Part shown: piece by piece, positions 9,361 through 17,863 of the stretch
Numbering within the stretch: position 1 is the stretch's first letter
How the letters are laid out: each line of letters opens with the position of its first letter
NCBI RefSeq assembly: GCF_004299445.1
Contig: NZ_SCTC01000008.1
Location: 29,887-93,886 of the forward strand
DNA from: Phenylobacterium sp.
Lineage (GTDB): Bacteria > Pseudomonadota > Alphaproteobacteria > Caulobacterales > Caulobacteraceae
DNA length: 64,000 bases
Direction of reading: 5' to 3'
Notes under the pieces: generated by a model
What the model was told of the DNA's origin: nothing
The model's input: only the letters and a program-made list of their open reading frames with translations
Databases searched by the model: none
Position numbers and translations under genes: made by a program

Positions 9361-10419
9361 ATGAACGCGGTTACGCCGGACTTTGTCCCTGAGGTGCTGG
9401 AAACGGCCTGTGAATGGACGGCGGTCGACGTCGCCGACCCGTCGCGCTGGACCGAGCGCCTGTCGCCGGCCGAGGTGGCCGAACTGGAAGCTGCTGTCGC
9501 TCACGCCCAGGGCGTCTCCGACAACTTCCTGGAGATCGGGAAGGCGCACTTTCCGCTGCCGACCCTCGGGCCGCGTCTGAAGCAGATCGAGAATGAGCTG
9601 ATCGACGGTCGCGGCTTCGTGCTGCTGCGCGGCCTGCCCCGTGAGCGCTGGACCAACGACCAGATGAGCCTCGCCTACTGGGGCGTCGGCATGCACCTGG
9701 GCAAGCCGTGGCCGCAGAACGCCAAGGGCCACGTGCTGGGCGACGTGACCGACCACGGCAAGGCGCCGGGCGATCCCACCAGCCGCGGCAACGAGATCGG
9801 TCTGGTCGGTCTGGACTTTCACTGCGATGGCAGCGATCTCGTCGGCCTGATGTGCCTGCAGACGGGGGTCTCGGGCGGGCTGTCAGCCGTCTGCAATTCG
9901 GTGGCTTTGCATAACCGGCTGGTCCGTGAACGGCCCGATCTGGCGGCCGAGCTCTACAAGCCGCAGCCCTTCGACTATCGCGGCGAACAGGCGCCCGGGA
10001 AGCCCGGTTGGTACCTGATGCCGGTCTTCAGTCGCCTGGGCGGCCGGCTCTTCACCCGCCTGATCCGACCCTACATACTGGCCAGCCAGCGCCACGCCGA
10101 CGCCCCGCGCCTGACCGAAAAGGCCGTCGAGGCGCTGGCCTGGATGCAGGACATGGCCGAGGGCGGCGAGTACTCGGTGATCATGGACTTTCAGCCGGGC
10201 GACATGCAGTTCATCAACAACTTCCACGTCCTGCACGGCCGCACGTCCTACGAGGACGACCGCGCCGCGGGGAAGATCCGCCACCTCAAGCGCCTGTGGC
10301 TCGAGACTGAGGTGCTGGCCGACAGGCCCAGCCAGTTCGTGAACCGCATGGGAACGCATTGGGCCAGGAAACTCACCATCAGCCGTATGGACGCGGCTCA
10401 GGAGAAGGTTGGGCAATGA
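9361..10419 (+). CDS. TauD/TfdA-family Fe(II)/2-oxoglutarate-dependent dioxygenase
   Basis: GRGFVLLRGLPRERW, FHCDGSDLVGLMCLQTGVSGG (HxD), NNFHVLHGRTSYEDD. Confidence 0.85.
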   Translation: MNAVTPDFVPEVLETACEWTAVDVADPSRWTERLSPAEVAELEAAVAHAQGVSDNFLEIGKAHFPLPTLGPRLKQIENELIDGRGFVLLRGLPRERWTNDQMSLAYWGVGMHLGKPWPQNAKGHVLGDVTDHGKAPGDPTSRGNEIGLVGLDFHCDGSDLVGLMCLQTGVSGGLSAVCNSVALHNRLVRERPDLAAELYKPQPFDYRGEQAPGKPGWYLMPVFSRLGGRLFTRLIRPYILASQRHADAPRLTEKAVEALAWMQDMAEGGEYSVIMDFQPGDMQFINNFHVLHGRTSYEDDRAAGKIRHLKRLWLETEVLADRPSQFVNRMGTHWARKLTISRMDAAQEKVGQ

Positions 10420-11168
10420 CCCTCGTCACCCGCTCGGACCGCAATGGCGCCGCCACGCTCACGTTGAACCGGCCCGACAAGCTGAACGCGCTGAACGTCG
10501 ACCTCTTCAAGGAACTCGACGCGCACGCCCGCAAGCTCGCGACCCAGACCGAGACCGTCGGACTGGTGATCGTGCGCGGGGCGGGTCGCTGCTTCTCGGC
10601 CGGCCATGACCTGTCGGACATCGCTGCGGGCGAGAAGCTGCCCGAGCCGTTCTTCCAGTCGCGGGTGATCGAGCGGCTGGCCGACCTGCCGCAGCCCGTG
10701 ATCAGCGCGGTGCACGGCCACTGCTACACCGGGGCGCTCGAACTGGCTCTGGCCGGCGACATTGTCTTCGCCGCCGAGGGCGCGCGATTTGCCGACACCC
10801 ACGCCAAGTGGGCGCTGACTCCGGTCTGGGGCCTGTCGCAGCGGCTGCCGCGACGCGTCGGAACTTATCGCGCGCGGGAGATGATGTTCACCTGCCGGAC
10901 GGTGATGGGCCCCGAGGCCGCCCATCTTGGCCTGGCCGACTTCTGCGTGCCCGACGCCGAGTTCGACGCGAAGCTGGAGACCCTGGCCGAGCAGATCCTG
11001 GCCAACTCCTGGTTCAGCCACCGCGCCAACAAGCGCCTGGTCCGCGAGACCGATGGGCTGCCCCTGGGCGCCGGCCTCAGCCACGAGATCTACCGCGGAG
11101 AGGGGCGCGGCCCCGACATGGCGGACCGCATCGCCGGCTTCCAGAGCAAGGCCGTCAAGCAAGCGTGA
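10416..11168 (+). CDS. Enoyl-CoA hydratase/isomerase family protein
   Basis: ATLTLNRPDKLNALN, GAGRCFSAGHDLSDI, FADTHAKWALTPVWGLSQRLPRRVG; ATGA overlap with upstream gene. Confidence 0.9.
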   Translation: MTLVTRSDRNGAATLTLNRPDKLNALNVDLFKELDAHARKLATQTETVGLVIVRGAGRCFSAGHDLSDIAAGEKLPEPFFQSRVIERLADLPQPVISAVHGHCYTGALELALAGDIVFAAEGARFADTHAKWALTPVWGLSQRLPRRVGTYRAREMMFTCRTVMGPEAAHLGLADFCVPDAEFDAKLETLAEQILANSWFSHRANKRLVRETDGLPLGAGLSHEIYRGEGRGPDMADRIAGFQSKAVKQA

Positions 11169-11193
11169 GCCTTCGCGGCCCGGTCCAATCGCA

Positions 11194-11832
11194 TCATGCC
11201 GGCTCGTAGAGCCGCGCTGGCCGGTGCGCGCCGTGGACGAAGTCGTCGGTCTCTCGCACGCACTCCAGGTTGGCCACCATCTTGCGGAAATTGCGCTTCT
11301 CGACCTCTTCGCCGATCACCGCTTCATAGGCGCCCTGCAGCTGGCTGAGGGTGAAACGAGGCGGCAGCAGCGCGAACAAGGGCGAGATCTGCCGCGCCCG
11401 TGAGCCCAGCGCCTCCAGCGCCCGGCGCAGGATTGTCGCGTGATCAAAGGCCAGCTCCGGCAGGCCATCGATCGGGAACCACCGCGCCTGAGCCGCGTCG
11501 GTGTCGGCCGCGATCCGGAGCTCGTCCGAGGCCAGCAGCGCCAGGTAGGCCACGGAGATCACCCGCTCGCGCGGATCGCGCCCCGGCGCGCTGAAGTTGC
11601 CGAAGTGGACCAGCAGGTCGGCGTCGACGCTGGTCTCCTCCCTCAGTTCCCGCTGCGCGCAGGCGTCGAGTTCCTCGTCCGGCTGCAGGAACCCGCCGGG
11701 CAGCGCCCAGGCGCCCCGAAACGGCTCGGCGGCCCGCTCGATCAGGAGAACGTTCAGCGCGCCCCGGCGCAGCGTGAACACCGCGATGTCGGTCGCCACA
11801 GCGGGGTGCGGATATTCGTACGTGAAGGGCAT
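11194..11832 (-). CDS. nrtR: NrtR-like Nudix-related transcriptional regulator
   Basis: Nudix domain GGFLQPDEELDACAQRELREET plus C-terminal winged helix FTLSQLQGAYEAVIGEEVEKRNFRKMV. Confidence 0.82.
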   Translation of the reverse strand: MPFTYEYPHPAVATDIAVFTLRRGALNVLLIERAAEPFRGAWALPGGFLQPDEELDACAQRELREETSVDADLLVHFGNFSAPGRDPRERVISVAYLALLASDELRIAADTDAAQARWFPIDGLPELAFDHATILRRALEALGSRARQISPLFALLPPRFTLSQLQGAYEAVIGEEVEKRNFRKMVANLECVRETDDFVHGAHRPARLYEPA

Positions 11833-11836
11833 GTTC

Positions 11837-11887
11837 GTGTGTTGACGACACTAAGTCGCCTCTGCTAAGTGTGAATCCGACACTAAG
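11837..11887. promoter_or_regulatory. Two candidate NrtR-like operators in the divergent promoter region
   Basis: GTGT-gttgacg-ACAC at 11837-11851 and CTAAGTGT-gaatccg-ACACTAAG at 11865-11887; same N7 spacing, centres 32 bp apart. Confidence 0.6.
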
Positions 11888-11920
11888 TTAGTTCCCCCCT
11901 GTGTCAACGAGGGTTTCGCC

Positions 11921-13450
11921 ATGGGGCTCGCCTGCGCGCCTGTTCCGTTCCGCATCGACGTGATCGCCTATGGCCGCGGCGCCATCGGCGTGGCCGCGTG
12001 TCCGGGCGCCGGGACGACGACGCTGGCCCAGGACCTGGCGGCGATCACTGCGGTCCGCCCGGACGCGATCGTCACACTGCTGTCAGCGCATGAGCTTAAG
12101 ACCCTCGGGCGATCCGATCTTCCCGATCTCCTGCCGGGCCTGGCGCCGCAATGGCACCACGTCCCCCTGCGCGCCAGTGGCGCGCCAGACGCGCGGTTCG
12201 AGCGCCTCTGGACGTACACAGGGCATCGGCTGCGGGCGCTTCTCCGTCGTGGTGGCATGGTGCTGATCCACTGCGACGAGGGGAGCGTCCGCGCCCGATG
12301 GGCAGCGGCCCGCCTGCTGACCGAACTGGGCGTCCCCCCCGGCGAGGCGATGGCGAAGGCCCGTCTGCGACCGCTGGCGACCACACCGCCGGTGACCCCG
12401 CGACGGCCGATGGCCGACCATCACGTGGCCAGCCGGATCCTGGGCGGCCTCTTCGCCGGCGCTGTAGGCGACGCCCTGGGCTATGCGGTCGAGTTCAAGT
12501 CGCGCGCGGCGATCCGCAAGCTGTACGGCGAGACCGGCCTGACCCAGCCGAAGGGCCGGCTGGTCGCCAGCGACGAGACCCAAATGACCCTCTATACCGC
12601 CGACGGCCTGATGACCGCCCTGGCGGCTGACGGACCGAAGCGGCGGGAGCAGATCCTGGCGCGCATCCGCTACGCCTACCTCGCATGGTTCCGCACCCAG
12701 CGCGACGACTGGACGCCCAACGCGACCGGGCTCAGCCAACACCGCGAGCTGTGGGCCGTGCGCGCGCCGGGCAGCACATGCCTGACCGCCCTGCACGCCG
12801 GCGCACGCGGTACGATCGACAAGCCGATCAACGACTCGAAGGGCAGCGGCGCGGTGATGCGTGTGGCCCCCCTGGGCCTGGTCCCATCCATCGACGCCGA
12901 CGAAGCGTTCCGTCTGGCCCATGCCGCCGCCGCGCTGACCCACGGCCATCCGTCGGGCCGACTGAGCGCGGCCGCGTTCGCGAGCCTGCTGCGCGATCTG
13001 CTGGACGAGATTCCGATGCCGACCGCCCTGGCTCGCATGGAGGCCCGGCTCGAAGGTGCGGCCGGCGGGGAGGAGACCCTGACTGCCGTGCGCCTGGCCC
13101 GCGGCCTGGCCGACGCGGATGCGCCGCCGCCGGCCGCGCTGGCGTCGTTGGGCGAGGGCTGGGTCGGCGAGGAGGCGCTGGCCATCGGCCTTTACGCCGT
13201 GCTCCGCGCCGGGAGCCTGGAAGAGACCATCAGGATCGCCGCCATCCACGATGGCGACAGCGACACTACAGCCTCGATCGCGGCCCAGATCTGGGGCGTG
13301 ATCCACGGGCTCGACGGCGTCCCGCACGAATGGGTCCGACAGCTGGACGTCGTCGAGCCCGTCTGCGACGTGGCCGGCCGCATGCTCGCCCACACCGCCG
13401 AGACGGCGATCACCGCCCCCGTGCGGCGGCTCACGCCGGCCTGGGTCTGA
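11921..13450 (+). CDS. Fusion: N-terminal CX5R phosphatase-like domain plus C-terminal ADP-ribosylglycohydrolase
   Basis: VLIHCDEGSVRARWAAARLLTELG; then ILGGLFAGAVGDALGYAVEF, SDETQMTLYTADGL, NDSKGSGAVMRVAPLGL, IHDGDSDTTASIAAQIWG. Confidence 0.85.
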   Translation: MGLACAPVPFRIDVIAYGRGAIGVAACPGAGTTTLAQDLAAITAVRPDAIVTLLSAHELKTLGRSDLPDLLPGLAPQWHHVPLRASGAPDARFERLWTYTGHRLRALLRRGGMVLIHCDEGSVRARWAAARLLTELGVPPGEAMAKARLRPLATTPPVTPRRPMADHHVASRILGGLFAGAVGDALGYAVEFKSRAAIRKLYGETGLTQPKGRLVASDETQMTLYTADGLMTALAADGPKRREQILARIRYAYLAWFRTQRDDWTPNATGLSQHRELWAVRAPGSTCLTALHAGARGTIDKPINDSKGSGAVMRVAPLGLVPSIDADEAFRLAHAAAALTHGHPSGRLSAAAFASLLRDLLDEIPMPTALARMEARLEGAAGGEETLTAVRLARGLADADAPPPAALASLGEGWVGEEALAIGLYAVLRAGSLEETIRIAAIHDGDSDTTASIAAQIWGVIHGLDGVPHEWVRQLDVVEPVCDVAGRMLAHTAETAITAPVRRLTPAWV

Positions 13451-13547
13451 GAAAAGCAAGGTCCTCAACAGGAACGTCGCATCGGCGGCGGATCAAATCC
13501 GGAACGCCGGGTGGACGCCGCGCGCCGACCCACGGCATAAGGGCCAA

Positions 13548-15404
13548 ATGCTTCCCGCCGCACTCGCCGAGGCCGAGCTCTCGCCCCTGGACGCCGCGCG
13601 CGAGATTCTGCGGCGCACGTTCGGTCATGCCGAGTTCCGGGGCCTGCAGGCCGATGTGATCCAGGAGGTCCTGTCCGGGCGCAACGCCCTGGCGGTGTTG
13701 CCTACCGGCGGCGGCAAGAGCCTTTGCTACCAGATCCCCAGCCTGGTGCGGCCCGGCCTGGGCCTAGTCGTGTCGCCCCTCATCGCGCTGATGACAGACC
13801 AGGTGGCCGGCCTGGTGCAGTCCGGCGTGGCGGCGGCCCGGCTTGACTCCAACATTGAGCCGGAAGCCAAGGCTGAGACCTGGCGGCGCATCGAGGCTGG
13901 CGAGCTCGACATCCTCTACGTCTCGCCCGAGGGGCTGATGCAGCCCTGGATGCTGGATCGCCTCAGCCGCACGCCCCTGGCGCTGATCGCCATCGACGAA
14001 GCCCACTGCGTGAGCCAGTGGGGCCACGACTTCCGACCCGAGTACCGGATGTTGGGCCGCCTGGCCGAACTGTTCCCCAAGGTTCCCCGCCTAGCCGTCA
14101 CCGCGACCGCCGACGCCCGCACCCGTGACGACATCCGCGCCGAGCTGCGGCTGACCGACTCGGCCGAGTTCGTCGCCAGCTTCGCCCGCCCCGAGCTGAT
14201 CCTGTCGGCCGAGCGAAAGCGCGGCAGCGCCGAGAAGCGGGTCGTCGAGCTGGTGACCGCTCGGCCCGACCGGTCGGGCGTCGTCTATGCCGGTTCGCGC
14301 GACAAGACCGAGAAGCTGGCAGAGGCGCTGCGCAGCGCAGGCGTCCCGGCGGTGGCCTATCATGCGGGCCTCGACAAGCGGCTGCGCGAGACGCGCCTGG
14401 AGGAGTTCCTGGAGGCCGACCATGCGGTGATGGTGGCGACCATCGCCTTCGGCATGGGCGTGGACAAGCCGGACGTCCGCTTCGTGATCCACGCCGATCC
14501 TCCCGGGTCGATCGAGGCCTACTGGCAGGAGATCGGCCGCGCCGGACGGGACGGGGAGCCGGCCGAGGGCATCACGCTCTACGGCGCCGCCGACATGGCC
14601 TGGGCGCTGAAGCGCGTGGCCGAGCGCGACATGGACGAGGCGGCCAAGCAGGTCCAGGCCCGCAAGGTCCGCCAGCTCTACACCCTGCTGGACGGCGCGG
14701 GCTGCCGCGCCGCCACCGTGCGTCGGTACTTCGGCGAGGAGGGCGTCGAGGCCTGCGGCCAGTGCGACCTCTGCCTCGGGACCGTCGAGACCACCGACGC
14801 CACCCAGGCCGCCCAGAAGGCGTTGTCGGCGGTCCATCGGCTGGGCGGCCGCTTCGGTCGGGGCCGCGTCGTCGACCACCTGCTGGGCAAGACCAAGGAC
14901 GTCAGCGACTGGGAGTCGTCGCTGTCCACCTGGGGCATCGGGCCCGAGCTGTCGGCGACCCAATGGCGCGACCTCACCGAACAGTTGCTGTTCGAGGGGC
15001 TGCTCCGGGAGGATCCCAACGACGGTCGCCCGCTGGTCGGCCTGGGCGATGCCGAGGCGGTTCGCGCCGTCTTCCGTGGCGAGCGCGCCGTGACCATGCG
15101 CAAGCATCCCGAGGGCGCCGAAGCCGCCCGGTCGACCCGCGGGCGCGGCAAGCGCAGCAAGGAGGCCATGGCGGTCAGCGAGACCGACCGGCCGCTGTTC
15201 GAGGCGCTGCGGTCCTGGCGCGCGGCGGCGGCCAAGGCCCAGCACGTGCCGCCCTACGTGATCTTCCACGACCGCACCCTGGCCGAGATCGCCGTGGTGA
15301 AGCCGGGCACCCGCGCCATGCTGGCCAGCCTGAACGGCGTCGGCGAAGCCAAGCTCGCCCACTACGGCGAGGCGGTGCTGGAAGTGGTGGGCGGCTTCGC
15401 CTGA
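13548..15404 (+). CDS. recQ: ATP-dependent DNA helicase RecQ
   Basis: LPTGGGKSLCYQIPSL, IDEAHCVSQWGHDFRPEY, VTATAD, GRAGRDGEPAEG, Zn motif CGQCDLCLG, C-terminal HRDC-like region. Confidence 0.95.
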   Translation: MLPAALAEAELSPLDAAREILRRTFGHAEFRGLQADVIQEVLSGRNALAVLPTGGGKSLCYQIPSLVRPGLGLVVSPLIALMTDQVAGLVQSGVAAARLDSNIEPEAKAETWRRIEAGELDILYVSPEGLMQPWMLDRLSRTPLALIAIDEAHCVSQWGHDFRPEYRMLGRLAELFPKVPRLAVTATADARTRDDIRAELRLTDSAEFVASFARPELILSAERKRGSAEKRVVELVTARPDRSGVVYAGSRDKTEKLAEALRSAGVPAVAYHAGLDKRLRETRLEEFLEADHAVMVATIAFGMGVDKPDVRFVIHADPPGSIEAYWQEIGRAGRDGEPAEGITLYGAADMAWALKRVAERDMDEAAKQVQARKVRQLYTLLDGAGCRAATVRRYFGEEGVEACGQCDLCLGTVETTDATQAAQKALSAVHRLGGRFGRGRVVDHLLGKTKDVSDWESSLSTWGIGPELSATQWRDLTEQLLFEGLLREDPNDGRPLVGLGDAEAVRAVFRGERAVTMRKHPEGAEAARSTRGRGKRSKEAMAVSETDRPLFEALRSWRAAAAKAQHVPPYVIFHDRTLAEIAVVKPGTRAMLASLNGVGEAKLAHYGEAVLEVVGGFA

Positions 15405-15453
15405 CGAAAAGGGCCGCGCAGATCGCTCGGCGCGGCCCCGTTTCAGGTGTGAC

Positions 15454-17697
15454 TTAGAACTTGGTCTTCACCTCGACGCCCAGGATGCGGGGATCGTTGA
15501 CGAAGCCGGTCAGGTTGTTGAAGTCGATGCCGCCTTCCAGCGACTTGTCGTTGGTGATGTTGCGGCCGAAGGCGGCCACTTCCCAACGGGCCTCGGGCGC
15601 GCGGTAGCCCAGGCGCAGGCCGCCTTCCAGCAGCTTGGAGTCGTTGAACTCGGCCGACTGGTAGAGGAAGAAGTTGACCTTCGAGCGATAGGCCCAGTCG
15701 GTGAACACGAAGAGCTCGCCTTCGCCCATCGGCCAGGAATAGCCCGCCGTGACGTTGGCGATCCACTTGGGCGCGTTGGGCAGGCTGTTGCCGTCGATGC
15801 GCACCGTGCCGGCGATCGGGCCAGCCGGGTCCAGCACCGTGCAGCCGCCGCCGCAGGGCTGGGTGAACAGCGCCGAGTCCTTGATCTCGGTGTTGTTGTA
15901 CGAGAGGCCGGCGGTGATCAGCAGGCGATCGACCGGCTCGAGCTCGGCGTTGAACTCGAAGCCGTAGCCCACCGCCTTGTCGGCGTTGAGCAGGCGGTTG
16001 AAGTTCGCGCCGCCGCCCACCGCGGTGATCTGCAGGTCGTTGGCGTCGTAGTAGAAGACCGCGGCGTCGTAGCGGAGGCGCGCCTCGGGAACCTTGCCCT
16101 TGATGCCCGCCTCGTAGGACATCACGGTTTCCTTGTCGGCGATCGAGAGCGTGTCGCCGAACACCAGGCGGCCCTGGATCGACGGCGCCCGATAGCCGCG
16201 CGAGACGCGGGCGTAGAGGTTGAGCGTGTCGCTCGCGGCATAGGTGGCGTTGAGGTTGAAGCTGACCTCGCTGGTGTCGGGGTTGGCCCGCAGGATCGCG
16301 GTTCGCGGGGCGCCGAACGGCGAGCGCGTGCGCTGGGCCAGGAAGTCCTTCTTGTCGTCGGAGTAGCGGATGCCGCCGCCGATGTTCAGCTGTTCCGACA
16401 CGTCATAGTCGACGTTGGCGAACAGCGCCCAGCTCTCGGACTTCTGGTTCTGGTAGGCGTAGCCCTGCAAGGCCCCGCCCCCCAGGGTGTTATAGTCGAA
16501 GCTGTCGATCTTGATGCTTTCGTTGAAGTAGTAGGCGCCCACCGTGTAGCCCAGCGGCCCGTTGTTTCCGGCCAGCCGCAGCTCCTGGGTGAACTGGCGG
16601 TGGAACGGGATGCCGTCGGCGCTCTCGGCCGGGAACGGGATGAAGCCGGGGCCGAACGGCGGGGCGAACGAGGCGCCGAAGCCGCCATCGATGTCGCCGC
16701 GCGAGTAGGCGTCGACCCGCTCGTAGGCGGTGACCGACGTGAGCTCGGGCATGCCCTCGCCGAAGTCGTAGGTGATCTTGAGGTTCGCGCCCGAGGACTC
16801 GATCTTCTGCACGGCGCGCGATTGGGCGTCCTGGCTGATCTCGTCGCGCTTGAACCCGGGGACGAAGTTGTTCGTACCCTTCTGGATGATATTGGCGCGG
16901 AAGACGCGCGGCGTGCCGTTCAGGTGCTGGTAGTGCAGGTTCAGCAGGGCATCGAGGTTCTCGGTGGGCGTCCACAGCAGCTGGCCGCGGATGGCGAACT
17001 GCTTGTAGCCCTCGCTGTCGTTCTTATCGCCGCCCCGCAGGTTATCGACCCAGTCGCTGCGGCGCTGGTACAGCGCCGAAAGGCGGCCGGCCAGCACGCC
17101 CTCGATGATCGGACCCGAGACCGCGCCCTCGAGGTTGATGGTGTCGTAGGTCGCGTACGAACCCTGGGCGTAGCCCTCGAAGGTCTGGGTCGGCTTGGCC
17201 GAGTCGAACTTCAGCACGCCGGCGGGCGTGTTGCGGCCGAACAGTGTGCCCTGCGGGCCCTTCAGCACTTCCACCTGGTCGATGTCGAAGAGCGGGAAGC
17301 CCTTCAGGACCGGCGTCTCCATGACCACTTCGTCGTAGACGAACGACACGGGCTGGCTGGCGTTGAGGTCGAAGTCGGTGTTGCCCAGGCCGCGGATATA
17401 GGGGCGCGGGAAGGTCCGGCCGAACGAGCTTTCCAGGGTCAGGCTGGGGACGCGGGCCGAGAACACCCGGATGTCGCCGCCCGACGAGCGGATGGCGTCC
17501 AGCTTCTCGCCACTCACCGCGGTCACGGCCAGCGGGACGTCGTTGATGTTCTCCGAGCGCTTCTGGGCGGTGACCAGCACCTCGCCCACTTCGGTATCGG
17601 CGGTTGCGGTCTGGGCCAAGGCCGGGGCGGCCAGGGCGAACGCGGTCACAGAGACACTGGCGGCCAACAGGGCGCGAAGCGACGCGGACGTCATCAT
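15454..17697 (-). CDS. TonB-dependent receptor
   Basis: Signal peptide MMTSASLRALLAASVSVTAFALAAPALAQ, EVLVTAQKRSENINDVPLAVTAV, VEVLKGPQGTLFGRNTPAG, terminal F; start moved inside the ORF. Confidence 0.92.
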   Translation of the reverse strand: MMTSASLRALLAASVSVTAFALAAPALAQTATADTEVGEVLVTAQKRSENINDVPLAVTAVSGEKLDAIRSSGGDIRVFSARVPSLTLESSFGRTFPRPYIRGLGNTDFDLNASQPVSFVYDEVVMETPVLKGFPLFDIDQVEVLKGPQGTLFGRNTPAGVLKFDSAKPTQTFEGYAQGSYATYDTINLEGAVSGPIIEGVLAGRLSALYQRRSDWVDNLRGGDKNDSEGYKQFAIRGQLLWTPTENLDALLNLHYQHLNGTPRVFRANIIQKGTNNFVPGFKRDEISQDAQSRAVQKIESSGANLKITYDFGEGMPELTSVTAYERVDAYSRGDIDGGFGASFAPPFGPGFIPFPAESADGIPFHRQFTQELRLAGNNGPLGYTVGAYYFNESIKIDSFDYNTLGGGALQGYAYQNQKSESWALFANVDYDVSEQLNIGGGIRYSDDKKDFLAQRTRSPFGAPRTAILRANPDTSEVSFNLNATYAASDTLNLYARVSRGYRAPSIQGRLVFGDTLSIADKETVMSYEAGIKGKVPEARLRYDAAVFYYDANDLQITAVGGGANFNRLLNADKAVGYGFEFNAELEPVDRLLITAGLSYNNTEIKDSALFTQPCGGGCTVLDPAGPIAGTVRIDGNSLPNAPKWIANVTAGYSWPMGEGELFVFTDWAYRSKVNFFLYQSAEFNDSKLLEGGLRLGYRAPEARWEVAAFGRNITNDKSLEGGIDFNNLTGFVNDPRILGVEVKTKF

Positions 17698-17863
17698 GTG
17701 GGATCCCTCATTGCAGCGGGCGTGGGAGTCGCCCTGCGGGGGAATGGCTACACCATGACGTCGCCGAACGGTCATAGTCCGACAACACTGTCACATGAAT
17801 GCTCGCGTGCGTGATCGTGGCGCCACACCCGGGCAAGCGGGAGGACCCCGCGCGGCGCCCCCA

